A stretch of 64,000 nt of DNA, taken from contig OY292277.1 of the NCBI GenBank assembly GCA_958496175.1, forward strand, positions 43,721,050-43,785,049, written 5' to 3'. Below are positions 38,309 to 49,200 of the stretch, in pieces. The notes under the pieces were generated by a model that saw nothing but the letters and a program-made list of their open reading frames with translations, had not been told where the DNA came from and did not search any database. A program made the position numbers and the translations under genes. Position 1 is the first letter of the stretch, and every line of letters starts with the position of its first letter. The DNA is from Sisyra terminalis. Taxonomy: Eukaryota; Arthropoda; Insecta; Neuroptera; Sisyridae.

Positions 38309-40143
38309 TCAAATATTATAATTAATAATTGTTCCTTACAGCATATAATATCATGTAATAACATTAATCCTTGTTTCCAGAGTTTGTAAGGACGAAATAT
38401 TCGAACGAGAAGTTCCAGCCTTTCGGGGTTGGAATTGGATCGATCAATCGATGAGTTATAATTTTTTTTTGATCCCGCATATGTGACGTCACTCAATGAC
38501 GTCATTCCCGAAAAAATGAGGGGGAGGATATCGAATTTTCGATTTTAGTAAAATAGGATTTGGTGTGTGGCATAAGGATGATACGGGAGGCCTAAAAATC
38601 ATATCCTTTTTTTGAATTTTTCATTTTTTTTGAGAAAATTTTTCGACCAAAATCCAAAAAAATCTGAAAAATGGGCCAAAAATGACTCCTTTTTGCACTT
38701 TTTCCAACTTTAACGTCAATTTGAGCGAAAACTAACGATCGTAGGTTATCGATAGTTAGCTTATTCGATAGCGCTTGAATTACTCTATCGATGGTGTAAA
38801 TTTGGTCCCGGAAAAGCTTAAGGGGAAAAACTTTTTTTTTCAACTCCTCAGAAATTTCATTTCCTCGACCCGATGCTCGTCGATTTTATAAAATTTTTTT
38901 TGAATATATTTTATTCGCATTTTCCGATGAAATTCGCACCATAGCTACAGAATGTTACGAACGAAAACCCTATACCAAAAAATCTTAACTTTTCGATCCT
39001 CTTTATCGTTTTTTTCGATATTAAAGATTAAAATGTTGTGACGTAACTTCATTTGAATACATTTATGTTTTATGGTAAAAAAGGATCAAGGACATTAAAA
39101 GTATGCAATGTGATTCAACATCTTTTCCGATCTTAACATGGACAACCTATGGTTTAAATTTTTCCGGAAAATTCCATGAAAATCGATCTGGTGAAACAGA
39201 TTTGGCCTTGAGATTTTCTTGGAATTTTCGGGAAATATTTTCACCAAAGCAGCTCCATGTGACGTTTGGAAAAGTTGTGTAATAAAATTGCAACATTTTA
39301 AGGTCCTTGATCCTTTTTCTAACAAAACAAATTTGTATTTAAACAGCATTAGCTCGCACAATAGGTAAAATTTAAAAATCGAAAAAACCATTAACGATAT
39401 CGAAAAAGTGAGATTTTTTTATATATATGCTTTGATGGTAACGTAATGCATCTATGGTGAGAATTTCATTAAAAAATTCGACAAAAAAAAAATCATATTT
39501 TTCACGTGCATTTGGTCGACGAAATGAAATTTCTGAGGAGTTGAAAAAAAAACTTTTTTTCCTTAAGGTTTTCCGGGACCAAATTAATACCATCGATAGA
39601 GTAATTCAAGCGCTATCGAATAAGCCTACTATCGTTAACCTACGACCGATAGTTTTCGCTAAAAACGGCGTTAAAGTTGAAAAAAGTTTAAAAAATCGAT
39701 AAATTAGGCCTATTTTTGGGATTCTTCAAAATTTCGGCCGGAAAATTTTTGAAAAAAAAATGAAAATAATGCACCTTTTGATATGTTTTTAATGCCTCCC
39801 GTGACGTAACTAAGCCATTCCCAATATCCTATTTCACAAAAAATGGAAAATTCGCTCATTTTTCGATTTTTTTCGATAATGACATCATTGGGTGATGTCA
39901 TTGGATAGCGACGTATGTGTGACGTCATATATTTGAAATTGAGTGACGTCACAAAACCAATGAGCAAAAATAAAATGAAAAATATATTGCATCATCGATC
40001 GATCGATCGATTATTTCCAACCCCGAAAGGTTGGAACTGTTCGATCGAATATTTCGATGATACAATGTCTGGAAACAATTATTAATGTTAATTAGTGATA
40101 TGGTAAGCTGTAAGGAATAGAAATCAATTATTATATTTAAGAA

Positions 40144-40220
40144 AAAACACTTACCCCTTCGGGATTCGAACCAGGGACCTCAGCTCCGGTAGTGGCGGCG
40201 ACCTTAGCGATGCGGCTATC
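40144..40220 (-). ncRNA. tRNA-like Pol III cassette 4 (right end of palindrome)
   Basis: Inverse copy of cassette 1 with the same perfect B box and the same T-run beyond it. It points into the palindrome. Confidence 0.5.
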
Positions 40221-40266
40221 ATATGATATAAGTAAATGACGTTAAAACTCATATATAAACAATTCT

Positions 40267-40560
40267 TATAAGGTTTATGGAAAATTGAAATTTTTTTCGA
40301 TCGAAATAATTAGAATTTCCCAACCATAGGCGAACCATAGCTGCTCCATGTTAAAGTTGGAAAAGTTGAGTAATCAAATTGCAAGATTTTAAGGTCCTTG
40401 ATCCTTTTTTTGCGTAAAAACCAAATTGTATTTCAATAGAATTTCGTCATAAAATAAAGGCATTTAATGACGAAAAAAAACGATTATGGACATCGAAAAG
40501 TTAAGATTTTTTTCGATATTGGCTTTTTTCGTATTATTCGATAATTTATCGAAAAACGTT
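40267..40560. mobile_element. Third, partial and diverged copy of the foldback sub-element
   Basis: The homology of the palindrome continues past its right end. The stretch with TTTTTTCGATCGAAATAATT near 40290-40312 matches the one near 37812-37832. Bases 40320-40410 (GCTGCTCCATGTTAA ... AAGGTCCTTGATCC) match the central region near 36660-36720, with many substitutions. The family was therefore present more than once at this site. Confidence 0.6.
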
Positions 40561-41084
40561 GCACCTACATTACATACCGTATTAATTTTATTAAACCTAC
40601 CTATATTATTATCCCTTTTATTATACTTACCTTATTATTAATTTAACTCTTATATGTATTTTAACTGTAAAAAAAAATCCCTGGAAAATAAAATTCAAGA
40701 GGATGGGTGGAGTAAGTTGAATTGAAACATTGCATTCTATGAACATAAATTTATTGATGTTTAATATCAATTAAATATATACAATATTGCAATAACAGTT
40801 TTGTGCATATTTACAATTGCTTGTATAAACTATGTAAAAGAATCATTTGTTATAATCTTATAGAAACTATTAAGTTAATAAAAAGCTATTGAATTGTCTG
40901 ATATTTTGAGTATTTATCACTTGAACTACACTCTATCACTTCACTTCACTGATTTATTGAAACACAATTTACACAACTTATTATTGTAGTAAATCCATTC
41001 GTATTCTTCTCGGTAGATAGCCATTGTGGAATGATATCCTTGATGAATTTGATTGAAGATTATCGAACGATCCACATCCATTCT

Positions 41085-41295
41085 TCAAACGTCCATTCGA
41101 AAATGATGACAATCCAAATTCAATATTTCTCTAATGTCTTCGGTCAGCTTCCTCTGAAGTAAAAAATTCAATTAGAACAACATTCACAAGTTTCAATAAG
41201 TCTGACACTTACTAAACATTTATCGCCAAAAAGAATGGTACTTTCTCCAACCCCAACCAAACTGTCTTGGTACTTAATTTTCAGGTAAGTTGAAT
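41085..41295 (-). CDS. 3' end of an unrecognised small minus-strand gene (two exons)
   Basis: Exon 41295-41213 (acceptor TTTTTACAG|ATTC, donor GTTTA|GTAAGT) is open in one frame only, reading STYLKIKYQDSLVGVGEST then ILFGDKCL. It joins in phase 0 to 41153-41085 (acceptor TTTACTTCAG|AGG), which reads RKLTEDIREILNLDCHHF and RMDV before a TGA. Both exons are open only in the frames that splice together, and both splice sites are strong. The region after the stop has an AATAAA near 40960-40955. The upstream part is uncertain: the exon needs one base from a phase-1 junction. The gene would lie about 1 kb downstream of PIG-S on the same strand. I do not recognise the protein. Confidence 0.55.
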
Positions 41296-41508
41296 CTGTA
41301 AAAATACATAAAATTAAATTAATAAAACATATCAAACGTCCAATTTATATTAAGTGGTAAACAAGGGAACTTAGGCCGCAGCCCAATTTCCTAGTCGAAT
41401 AAATTGTTGCCTAACTTCAGTAATTAGTAAAAAAAACGGATAATTTCAAGGAATGCCTTTCCTGATCACGGTAACTTTTTTCAATGTCTTATAAAAAAAG
41501 ATCCATAC

Positions 41509-42194
41509 GTGAACTGTAATATGGATCCAGATTCTTGGAAAATCAAAACGGGAAATTAGAGGAGTGAAAAAGCACCCATTAAATTTGCACTAAAATTGGT
41601 CGAAATATTATAACAATCTACTTCGAATTCGAAACAAAAAAAAATTTCGTCAAAAAAACCTGTGGGTTAATTTTCACGAAAATTGTCAATTTCAAATACA
41701 ATTATTTACGATGGCAGTTGATAATATACATGTACATGCTGTGCAAATTGTTCCGAAAACATACCACGTTTAAGGGATGAAATCGACAATTAAAGGGGCC
41801 GAAGAAATCATCAATCCGTCCAAAATTCAATCGCTTGTATTATCGTTATATAAGAGATGATTTTCGAACCAACGACAGTTTTGGGTTCGTAATAATGTAA
41901 TAAACTCAAATATAACAATATTTTTCGAATTCGTAACAAAAATGTTTTTTGCCAAAAAAAAACCGTGAGATAAATAAAAAAAAAATCTAAATCTAAAATT
42001 TGACGACGTTTATACAAGAGAGAAAAATCTGGGGTAGATTTTTTTTATAAAAACGTAATACATTATTTATTTTAAATGCTGTAAATATAAAACCATTATT
42101 AACCATTATAAAAACAAATCATAAATGATATATTATATTTGATTCATCTACTTACAATTTTTGATACGCCGTTATCCTCCAAAAAAATGTTCAT
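41509..42194 (-). CDS. Possible 5' exons of the same small gene
   Basis: An ATG at 42194 opens MNIFLEDNGVSKI and runs into a strong donor, AAAATT|GTAAGT, at 42156. A 25-base candidate exon, 41533-41509 (acceptor TTTTCCAAG|AATC, weak donor TTCAC|GTATGG), would supply the phase shift needed by exon 41295-41213. Together with that pair it would make a 71-residue protein. A 1.4-monomer satellite fragment lies in the first intron. The donor at 42156 is good evidence for an exon; the 25-base exon rests on phase arithmetic only. Confidence 0.25.
41588..42005 (+). repeat. Satellite fragment, about 1.4 monomers
   Basis: Same family and orientation as the forward half of 32650-34580, with GTTTAAGGGATGAAATCGAC near 41768 and GGTTCGTAATAATGTA near 41884. 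It lies between the candidate exons of the small minus-strand gene. Confidence 0.8.
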
Positions 42195-43158
42195 TAAATG
42201 GATCAGAGAAATTTATTTATGTTTAAGTTAAATTCTTGAATAGAAAAGATTTGAATTACTCGATTAATTAAAAAATTATAATCTGAATATTAAGTCTGTA
42301 TGTATATGTTTTGATTATTTAATATCCACGTAGAATAAATAATTGCCTCTTCTATAACAAAGATTCAAATTGAGTTATTAAGATTTACTTAACAATTCTA
42401 AGACAATTAAGAAGACCCAATGAATTTCAATTTAAAAGAATTATAATTTTGTATTTATTAGTATTTATTTATTGTATTTATTAAAAAAACGTGGACCACC
42501 ATTAGTATATTAAATATTGTTTAATTGACACATTTAACGAATTCTTTTCCCTCATATCCATCATATGTATTTAGTACTAGGATGATTTCTATAAAAGTTT
42601 ATTTAAATGAGCATATGTGGTTAAAAGAATTTTCCTTACCAGTTGAATATCTCCGAAACTCTTCTTAGTTCATGTGAAAAAATAAATTTGAAATCATAAA
42701 AAATAAGATGACTTTTTCAATATTGTTAAATTATTGTCCAAGTATATTGGCAGATCTGAAAAAAACGACGGAACTACAGTAGATTTAAGCCAAAACCAGA
42801 ACAATTTAGCGGGTGATATTTCGGCGTTCGAGTTATTAATAATTAGAGCTTATTTGTGAAAAAATGTTTGATTTAATTAACTTAAAAGAATCAAGAGTCT
42901 TTTTTACATTTGATAGTTATAATGTTTATAAATGTTTTAACCATTTCTTATTTTAAAATAAAAAAAAAGGATTTAAAACTTTTCTTGAAATACTGTTTGA
43001 TTTTTGTCCAGGTACAATACACAAAATAACATTTATATTATAATTTTGAATTGTGCAGCTTTTTTTAAATAAAAAAAAACATTGAAGAAAATATCAAATG
43101 CAATTACACAAAAATAAATATTTCTATTATTCTAGTTATCAATAAGCAAGCATTCTCC

Positions 43159-43270
43159 TTAATCAGTCTTTGGTTTATTTGCTTTCTTGAATAGCCACTT
43201 TCGAATTGGATTCAGCGACATTATTACTGGAATCATAATCGGCAAGAATAATGGAATGTAAATTGCGTAT
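43159..43270 (-). CDS. PIGS: PIG-S final coding exon: C-terminal membrane helix and stop
   Basis: Acceptor TTTGTTTCAG|ATAC. After completing the Lys codon it reads YAIYIPLFLP, continues as a hydrophobic helix (IMIPVIMSL), then a basic tail KKANKPKTD and TAA at 43161-43159. The YxIYIPLFLP start and basic cytosolic tail are typical of PIG-S. The preceding 2.8-kb intron carries satellite DNA, a duplication and a MITE. Confidence 0.96.
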
Positions 43271-46200
43271 CTGAAACAAAATAAATTGACTTGTATTTTT
43301 TTTTATATGGTAAAGAGATGTCAGAAAAATGTAAGAAAAAGGTCAGAAATCTTTTTATTATGGTAAGTGACCGACCGAATTTTGGTGTCTCTTTTTGCCA
43401 AGTTTCGGCTTAGTTTTAGTTTCGGCTTTCATCAAACCAAAACTATGACCGAAATCGCAACTAAACTACTGAGATGAAAATGTTGCGAAATGATATTTCT
43501 TACTTAAAATATTAGATTCCTTTTGAACATCTACCACTTTTTAAGTGTTCAATTTGACCGACCCATTCGTAAGAAACTTTTTTAATTCATTTTATATTAT
43601 TCGTATCTAATATTAAAAATGAATATTAGGTTAATTTCTTTCCAATCAACAATAATTTATCAATAATTTATTTGAAATAAGAAGTTTCCATATTAGGTGA
43701 AGTATTAGAGACTAATTGAATAATAAATATCTTTAGGATTTAAAAGTAAAAACTGACAAATTACGATTGAATTTTTTTCCCCGAAAACATAACTTTATAT
43801 GGAAGTTTCGTCCAAAACTGATACTGATGCCGAAATTCGGTTTCGACCGTAAAAACTAGTTCCTATCGGACACTATAATTTTTAAATGGAAGTAAGCTGT
43901 AAGTCTAAGAAATAATATCTGATTATTCAGAGATTGGTTAGGTTGAAAAATACTACAAAAAATTCATTGCAAAAGTAATAATATTCAAGTTAAGGAACCT
44001 TTAACTATCTTTAACGGTATTGGAAGGTTAATAATTTAAGCAGTTAAATTGAATTTTGAGAGATTATAAAAGTTTTCAATTTCTCCAAAAAGGGGAATTC
44101 ATATGTAATCGCTTGACAGTACTGTAAATTGGGTTGCATAACTTCAACATAGAGTAACCGTTCCTTTATTTCTTCATATCAAACATAAAGTTTAGCGATT
44201 AATTGCTCAATTTAAATAACATAGTTACGTAAGGGATGATTTTCGAACCAAAAACAGTTTCGGGTTCGTTACAATGTATCACACGATAATATAACAATCT
44301 ATTTAGAATTTCGAACAAAAACATTTTCGTCAGAAAAAACCGTGGGTTAACCATCGTTGCTTTTTCACGAAAACCGTCAAATTTCAAAATAAAATTTTAA
44401 GGATGCCAATCGAAAGTATACGTGCATCTGTGCCTTCTGTACAAATTTTTCCGAAAACAAACCACGTTTAAGGGATGAAATCGACCATCAAAATAGCAGA
44501 AGAAATCATAGTAAACCATCCAAATTTCAATCGCATGTAACATCGTTATATAAGGAATGATTTTCGAACCAAAGGCAGTTTAGGGTTCGTAACAATGTAT
44601 ACAACGATAATATAACAAGCTTTTTCAAATTGGAAACAAAAAAATTTTTCGTCAATAAAAACCGTGAGTTAACCATCGTTGATTTTTCACGAAAATCGTC
44701 AAATTTTAGATTTGGTTTTTGTTGATGCCAATCGAAAGTATAAGCCCATCTGTGCATGCTGTGCAAATTTTTCCGAAAACAAATCACGTTTAAGGGATGA
44801 AATCAACCATCAAAGTGGTAGAAGATCATAATCAATCCGTCCAAAGTTCAATCGCTTGTTACATCGTTATTTAGGGGATGATTTTCGAACCAAAGACTGT
44901 TTCAGGTTCGTAACAATGTATAGAACGATAATATAACAAGCTTTCTCGAAATCGAAACAAAATATTTTTCGTCAAAAAAAACCGTTGGTTAACCATCGTT
45001 AATTTTTCACGAAAATCATCAAATTTAAAAATTTTTATTTACGCTGCCAATTTTAATCAGAGACTAAATGAATAATAAATACCTATAGGATAAGTAAAAA
45101 CTGACAAATCACGATGAAATTTTTTTCTCGAAAACTAAACCTAATATGAAAGTTTCGGCCAAAGCTGATACTGATCCTGAAATTCGATTCCGTCCGTAAA
45201 AACAAAGTTTCTGTCGGACACTTTAGTTTTTAAATGAAGTAAGCTGTAGGCCTAAAATGTAATATCTGAATATTCAGAGATTGGGTAGGCTGAAAAACAC
45301 TACAGAAAATTCACCAGTGAAAAGTTAGTATTCCATCGAAGGATTTGCGAACTGGTGATGATCTTAATCGATAGGTCTTATTTATAAAAAAACTAAAGTA
45401 GACCTAACGAAAAAAATATCAGACCTTAACTGACCTAACGATTAAGATCATTACCAGTTCGCAAATCCTTCGATGGGGAGCTAACTTTGCATTGGTAGAA
45501 AATTCATTGTAAAAGCAATAATATTTAAGTTAAGGAACCTTTAATCGTCTTTAACGGTATTGGAAGGTTAATAATTTAAGAAATCAAATTGAATTTTCAT
45601 AGATTATAACAGTTTTCAATTTCTTCAAAAAGGGGAACTAATATGCAATCGCTTGACAGTACTGTAAATGTGGTTGCATAACTTCAACATAGAGTAACTG
45701 TTCCTTAATTTCTTCATACCAAATATAAAATTTAGCGATAGTCTAGCGATTAATCGCTCAATTTTGAAGGGTAATAATTTTCTTCTAAGCGATTATATTT
45801 TAGTGCTAATGGAATAGGTGTATTTAATCTGGTATATCTGTTTTTTTTTTTTCAATTTGTAAAGAAGACAATTTATAAATTTATGAAGTCAAAAGTTTTC
45901 TGTAACTATGAACCACCAATACACAAAATATTTTGTGAAAATTATCCGCAGTTCCACTTTTGATTTGGAGCATTGATTTTATGACATCTTTTCAAAGTAA
46001 AAGTCTTTTTTGATATGAATATTTGTTACTAATCATAGTTCTATTTTCCCCTAATTTTTTCTTACTTTTGATCATCCGGAAAGTAAAGCAAAGCCAATAG
46101 ACTAGGATCATAAAAAGCGGTTTCAGACGACAAAAAGGCAATTCTGGATTTTTCAAAAGCCTCCTCCAGTTGTCCTTCTTGTAAATGCAACGCTGCTACT

Positions 46201-49200
46201 TCGGCATTGGCCACAGCCGAATGAATCGAAGTCCCCACCTAAAATAAAAAAATATTTTTTTCTTGATTTTTTTATTTTATAAAAAAAATTGTAAATCTAA
46301 CCTCATCATTAATCACAATTGTGGTAATTTTCGTCAATAATTCAGCCAATGACTTTAAGGTCAGTCGTGCTGAGACTAATTGCTCCAATGCTCTCAATCG
46401 AAGCAATGCGTCCAATTCCCATTGTCGTGGCTTCAGAGACTTCAACGGCATTACATGAATTCCTGGTGTCGATTCCTAGAAAAATCAATAAGAACACGAA
46501 CCGGAAAAAAATAAATAAATAAACCATCAATGATTCTAAGCTTGTTTCCATACCAGTTCTTGAATTCCAACTAATTGTCGAAGTTGAGTTATAAACGTTG
46601 TCATTATTGTATTGGTATCAGGCGAAATAACTGCTTGGGTTTTATAATCGATCGCATCTTTACACAAATCAGCCTCGGGATTAATAATCGCTACCCCACC
46701 CCAACGTGGTGACAAAAACGCATTTGTACTGCTAGCTTTCATCCCTTAAAAATTCCATGTTTAGTTGTAGAAAGAAAACAAAAAAATAAATAAAAATTTA
46801 AAAAATACCTTTTGAATCATAGATATGCAGAGGTGCCTGTTTACAATGGGCCGCATAAAGAATTAGGTTCAAACATGAATTTTCAGAAATATGCGAAGAT
46901 AGTTTTTTTTCAAACATAGTTATCAAATAGGGAAGTTGATTGGTGAACAGGGCAAATCGTTTTTCGTTCCATTCGGGCAAACTTCGATCGATCATAGTTT
47001 CGATTTTATCTCCAATCGAAACGTAGTACAACCATTGTGATTTCAAATTGAAATTCATGATATGGGAAATTGATTCAGTGAATGGTTTTAAATATTCTGG
47101 AAAAAAAACATATTTTGATTAAAATGAATGTTTTGAGAATAAAAAATTAATTATAAATACAAATTTCACACAAAAGTGTAACTTTTAACGCAACCAGACT
47201 TTGTCATTCTGTATTATTTATTCAAAGTAAAAAATACATAAGAACCTCAGTTATTATTCTTTACTTCTATTATAGTTATCCACTGAAAATAAAATAGTCA
47301 AAAAACAAGAATGATACATTATCATACACATTCGACTGGGCCAAAAAAATCGACAATTTTTTTTTTTGAAAAGTATATCGAAAATATTGTTTAAGGTGAC
47401 AAAAAAAAATTATCGGGAAGGTTTGAGCCCTTAATATTAAGAGATCTATCATCTTTAACTTCGATTTTTTATTTGTGCTTTCATTTTTGCGTCAATGCTG
47501 TCAAACTATCAAGATAAAAAAATTCATCTGTACATATATTTATAGAAAATTAAATTCCCTACAAAACACGTCTCTTTGAAAATTTTTACCAGACACGCCG
47601 TTTCCGAATAATCAAGATTTAAACATTGATATAAATTTAAGATTTATCTTCTTTATTTTAGAATTTTGTAACTAACGAACAAATAAATTTATAGAAATGA
47701 ACAATATAGATTCTTGAAGGGAATTTAATGCTCTACAAAAAAGGTCTCTTAACGTTTTTACATAAAATCACTCTTTCAAAAGTTATTCCCAATTAAAGTT
47801 GAAGGAAAAATTAAATTATTGTTTTTTTCCTTGTTGAACCAATTTTGAAAGAGTGATTTTATGTAAAAACGTTAAGAGACCTTTTTTGTAGAGCATTAAA
47901 TTCACTTTAAGAATCTATATTGTTTATTTCAATATATTTATTTGTTCGTCAGTTACAAAATTCCAAAATAAAGAAGATAAATCTAAAAATTATATCAATG
48001 TTTAATGCTTGATTATTCGGAAACGGCGTATCTGGCAAAATTTTTCAAAGGAACATTTTTTGTAGGGAATTTAATTTTCTATAAATATATGTGCATATGA
48101 ACTTTTTTACCTAGATAGTTTGACAGCATTGACGCAAAAATGAAAGCACAAATTAAAAAATCTTTTCGTTTACCATTTATACAAAAACCATTGCGGAATC
48201 GGAATCGCTTCGAACGCTTATTGAAGCTTACTGTTTTAAAAAATAGAAATTACGATATCGACGTGGAAAACGAAGAACGTGGAAGACCAATTGTTAGAGT
48301 TGAGGAATGAAAATGATAGTCAAACGCAATAACTACTTAACAAAGAAGATTTGAATTAAGCTTTAGGGCTAAAAACAGCTAGAATATCAAAATAAGCAAT
48401 ACAAAGTGATCTTGCAGTTTGGTAATTCCCCTGGTCACACAGAAAAACGAGTGCAAGATATGGTGGAGGCAATTAGTCAGGAAATACTTTCCAGCCGCAT
48501 GCGGCTTACTCCCCAGACTTGGCTCCTTCTGATTAGTACTTATTTACGTCGATGGGACACGCACTTGCTGAATAGCACTTCACATCCTATAAGGATCTAC
48601 AACAATGACTCGATAATGGGTTTTGCTCAAAAGATGAACAATTTTCTTGGCATGGTATCCAAAAATTGTCAGAAAGATGAAAAAAATGTACAGTTAAAAG
48701 AAGAAATAATTTTGAATAAAATAAGCATTTTCATGAAGAAAAAAAGCTATTTTTTAGAACGAAAATCCGGTTTCATAATTACACATCTAGTATATATCCA
48801 TTATATAAAAGAGTTCTAGAGGAAATCAATTTGATACTAAATTTATTGACAAGTAAAGAAAAGTTCTGTGAAACCGTCGTTATACAATTGTAAAAGAATT
48901 GAAAACTTATCAACAATTGTAAATTTTATGAGCCGTTGTTCTATAACAGATTTAGAAAACGATTTTTTTTTAATTGTTATTTACCGTCGCTTTTATAACT
49001 ATGTGCTAAGATCCTTTAGCGACTCTAGGGTTAATTAAATCCGTTATCGAGAAATATTGAAAATTTCAACGATACGAGGATCGAACCCACTTTAGAAAAT
49101 GTTATAGAAATTTTATAACTTTACTGTTTAATATACTAATAGGCTTTCTTTAAAACTAATAATAAATTTGTTAATCGAAAAAGAAAGGTGGTGTCAGCAG

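Larger units (their letters stand above)
35702..40266. mobile_element. 4.57-kb near-perfect palindrome built of two foldback sub-elements with tRNA-like ends
   Basis: Bases 35702-37942 are repeated in inverse order at 38029-40266 around a centre of about 86 bp. Long stretches of the arms are identical, with scattered differences (around 36030-36045 against 39920-39940, for example) and small indels. Each arm is itself an older palindrome: the block near 36300-36450 (GCGCTTGAATTACTC and neighbours) recurs inverted at 37100-37250 with clear divergence. Each end of each arm carries a tRNA-like sequence pointing inward. The mirrored open frames encode nothing recognisable and are not conserved between the old half-arms, so I see no coding content. 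A non-autonomous foldback element duplicated head-to-head is the simplest reading. Confidence 0.75.

Noticed and set aside
36001..39967. Mirrored open frames of 62-98 codons in both arms of the giant palindrome
   Set aside because: They are identical only because the arms are identical. The older half-arms do not preserve the frames, and no domain is recognisable.
35749..40220. The four cassettes as genuine tRNA genes
   Set aside because: Acceptor stems do not pair and T stems are incomplete, although the promoter boxes are intact.
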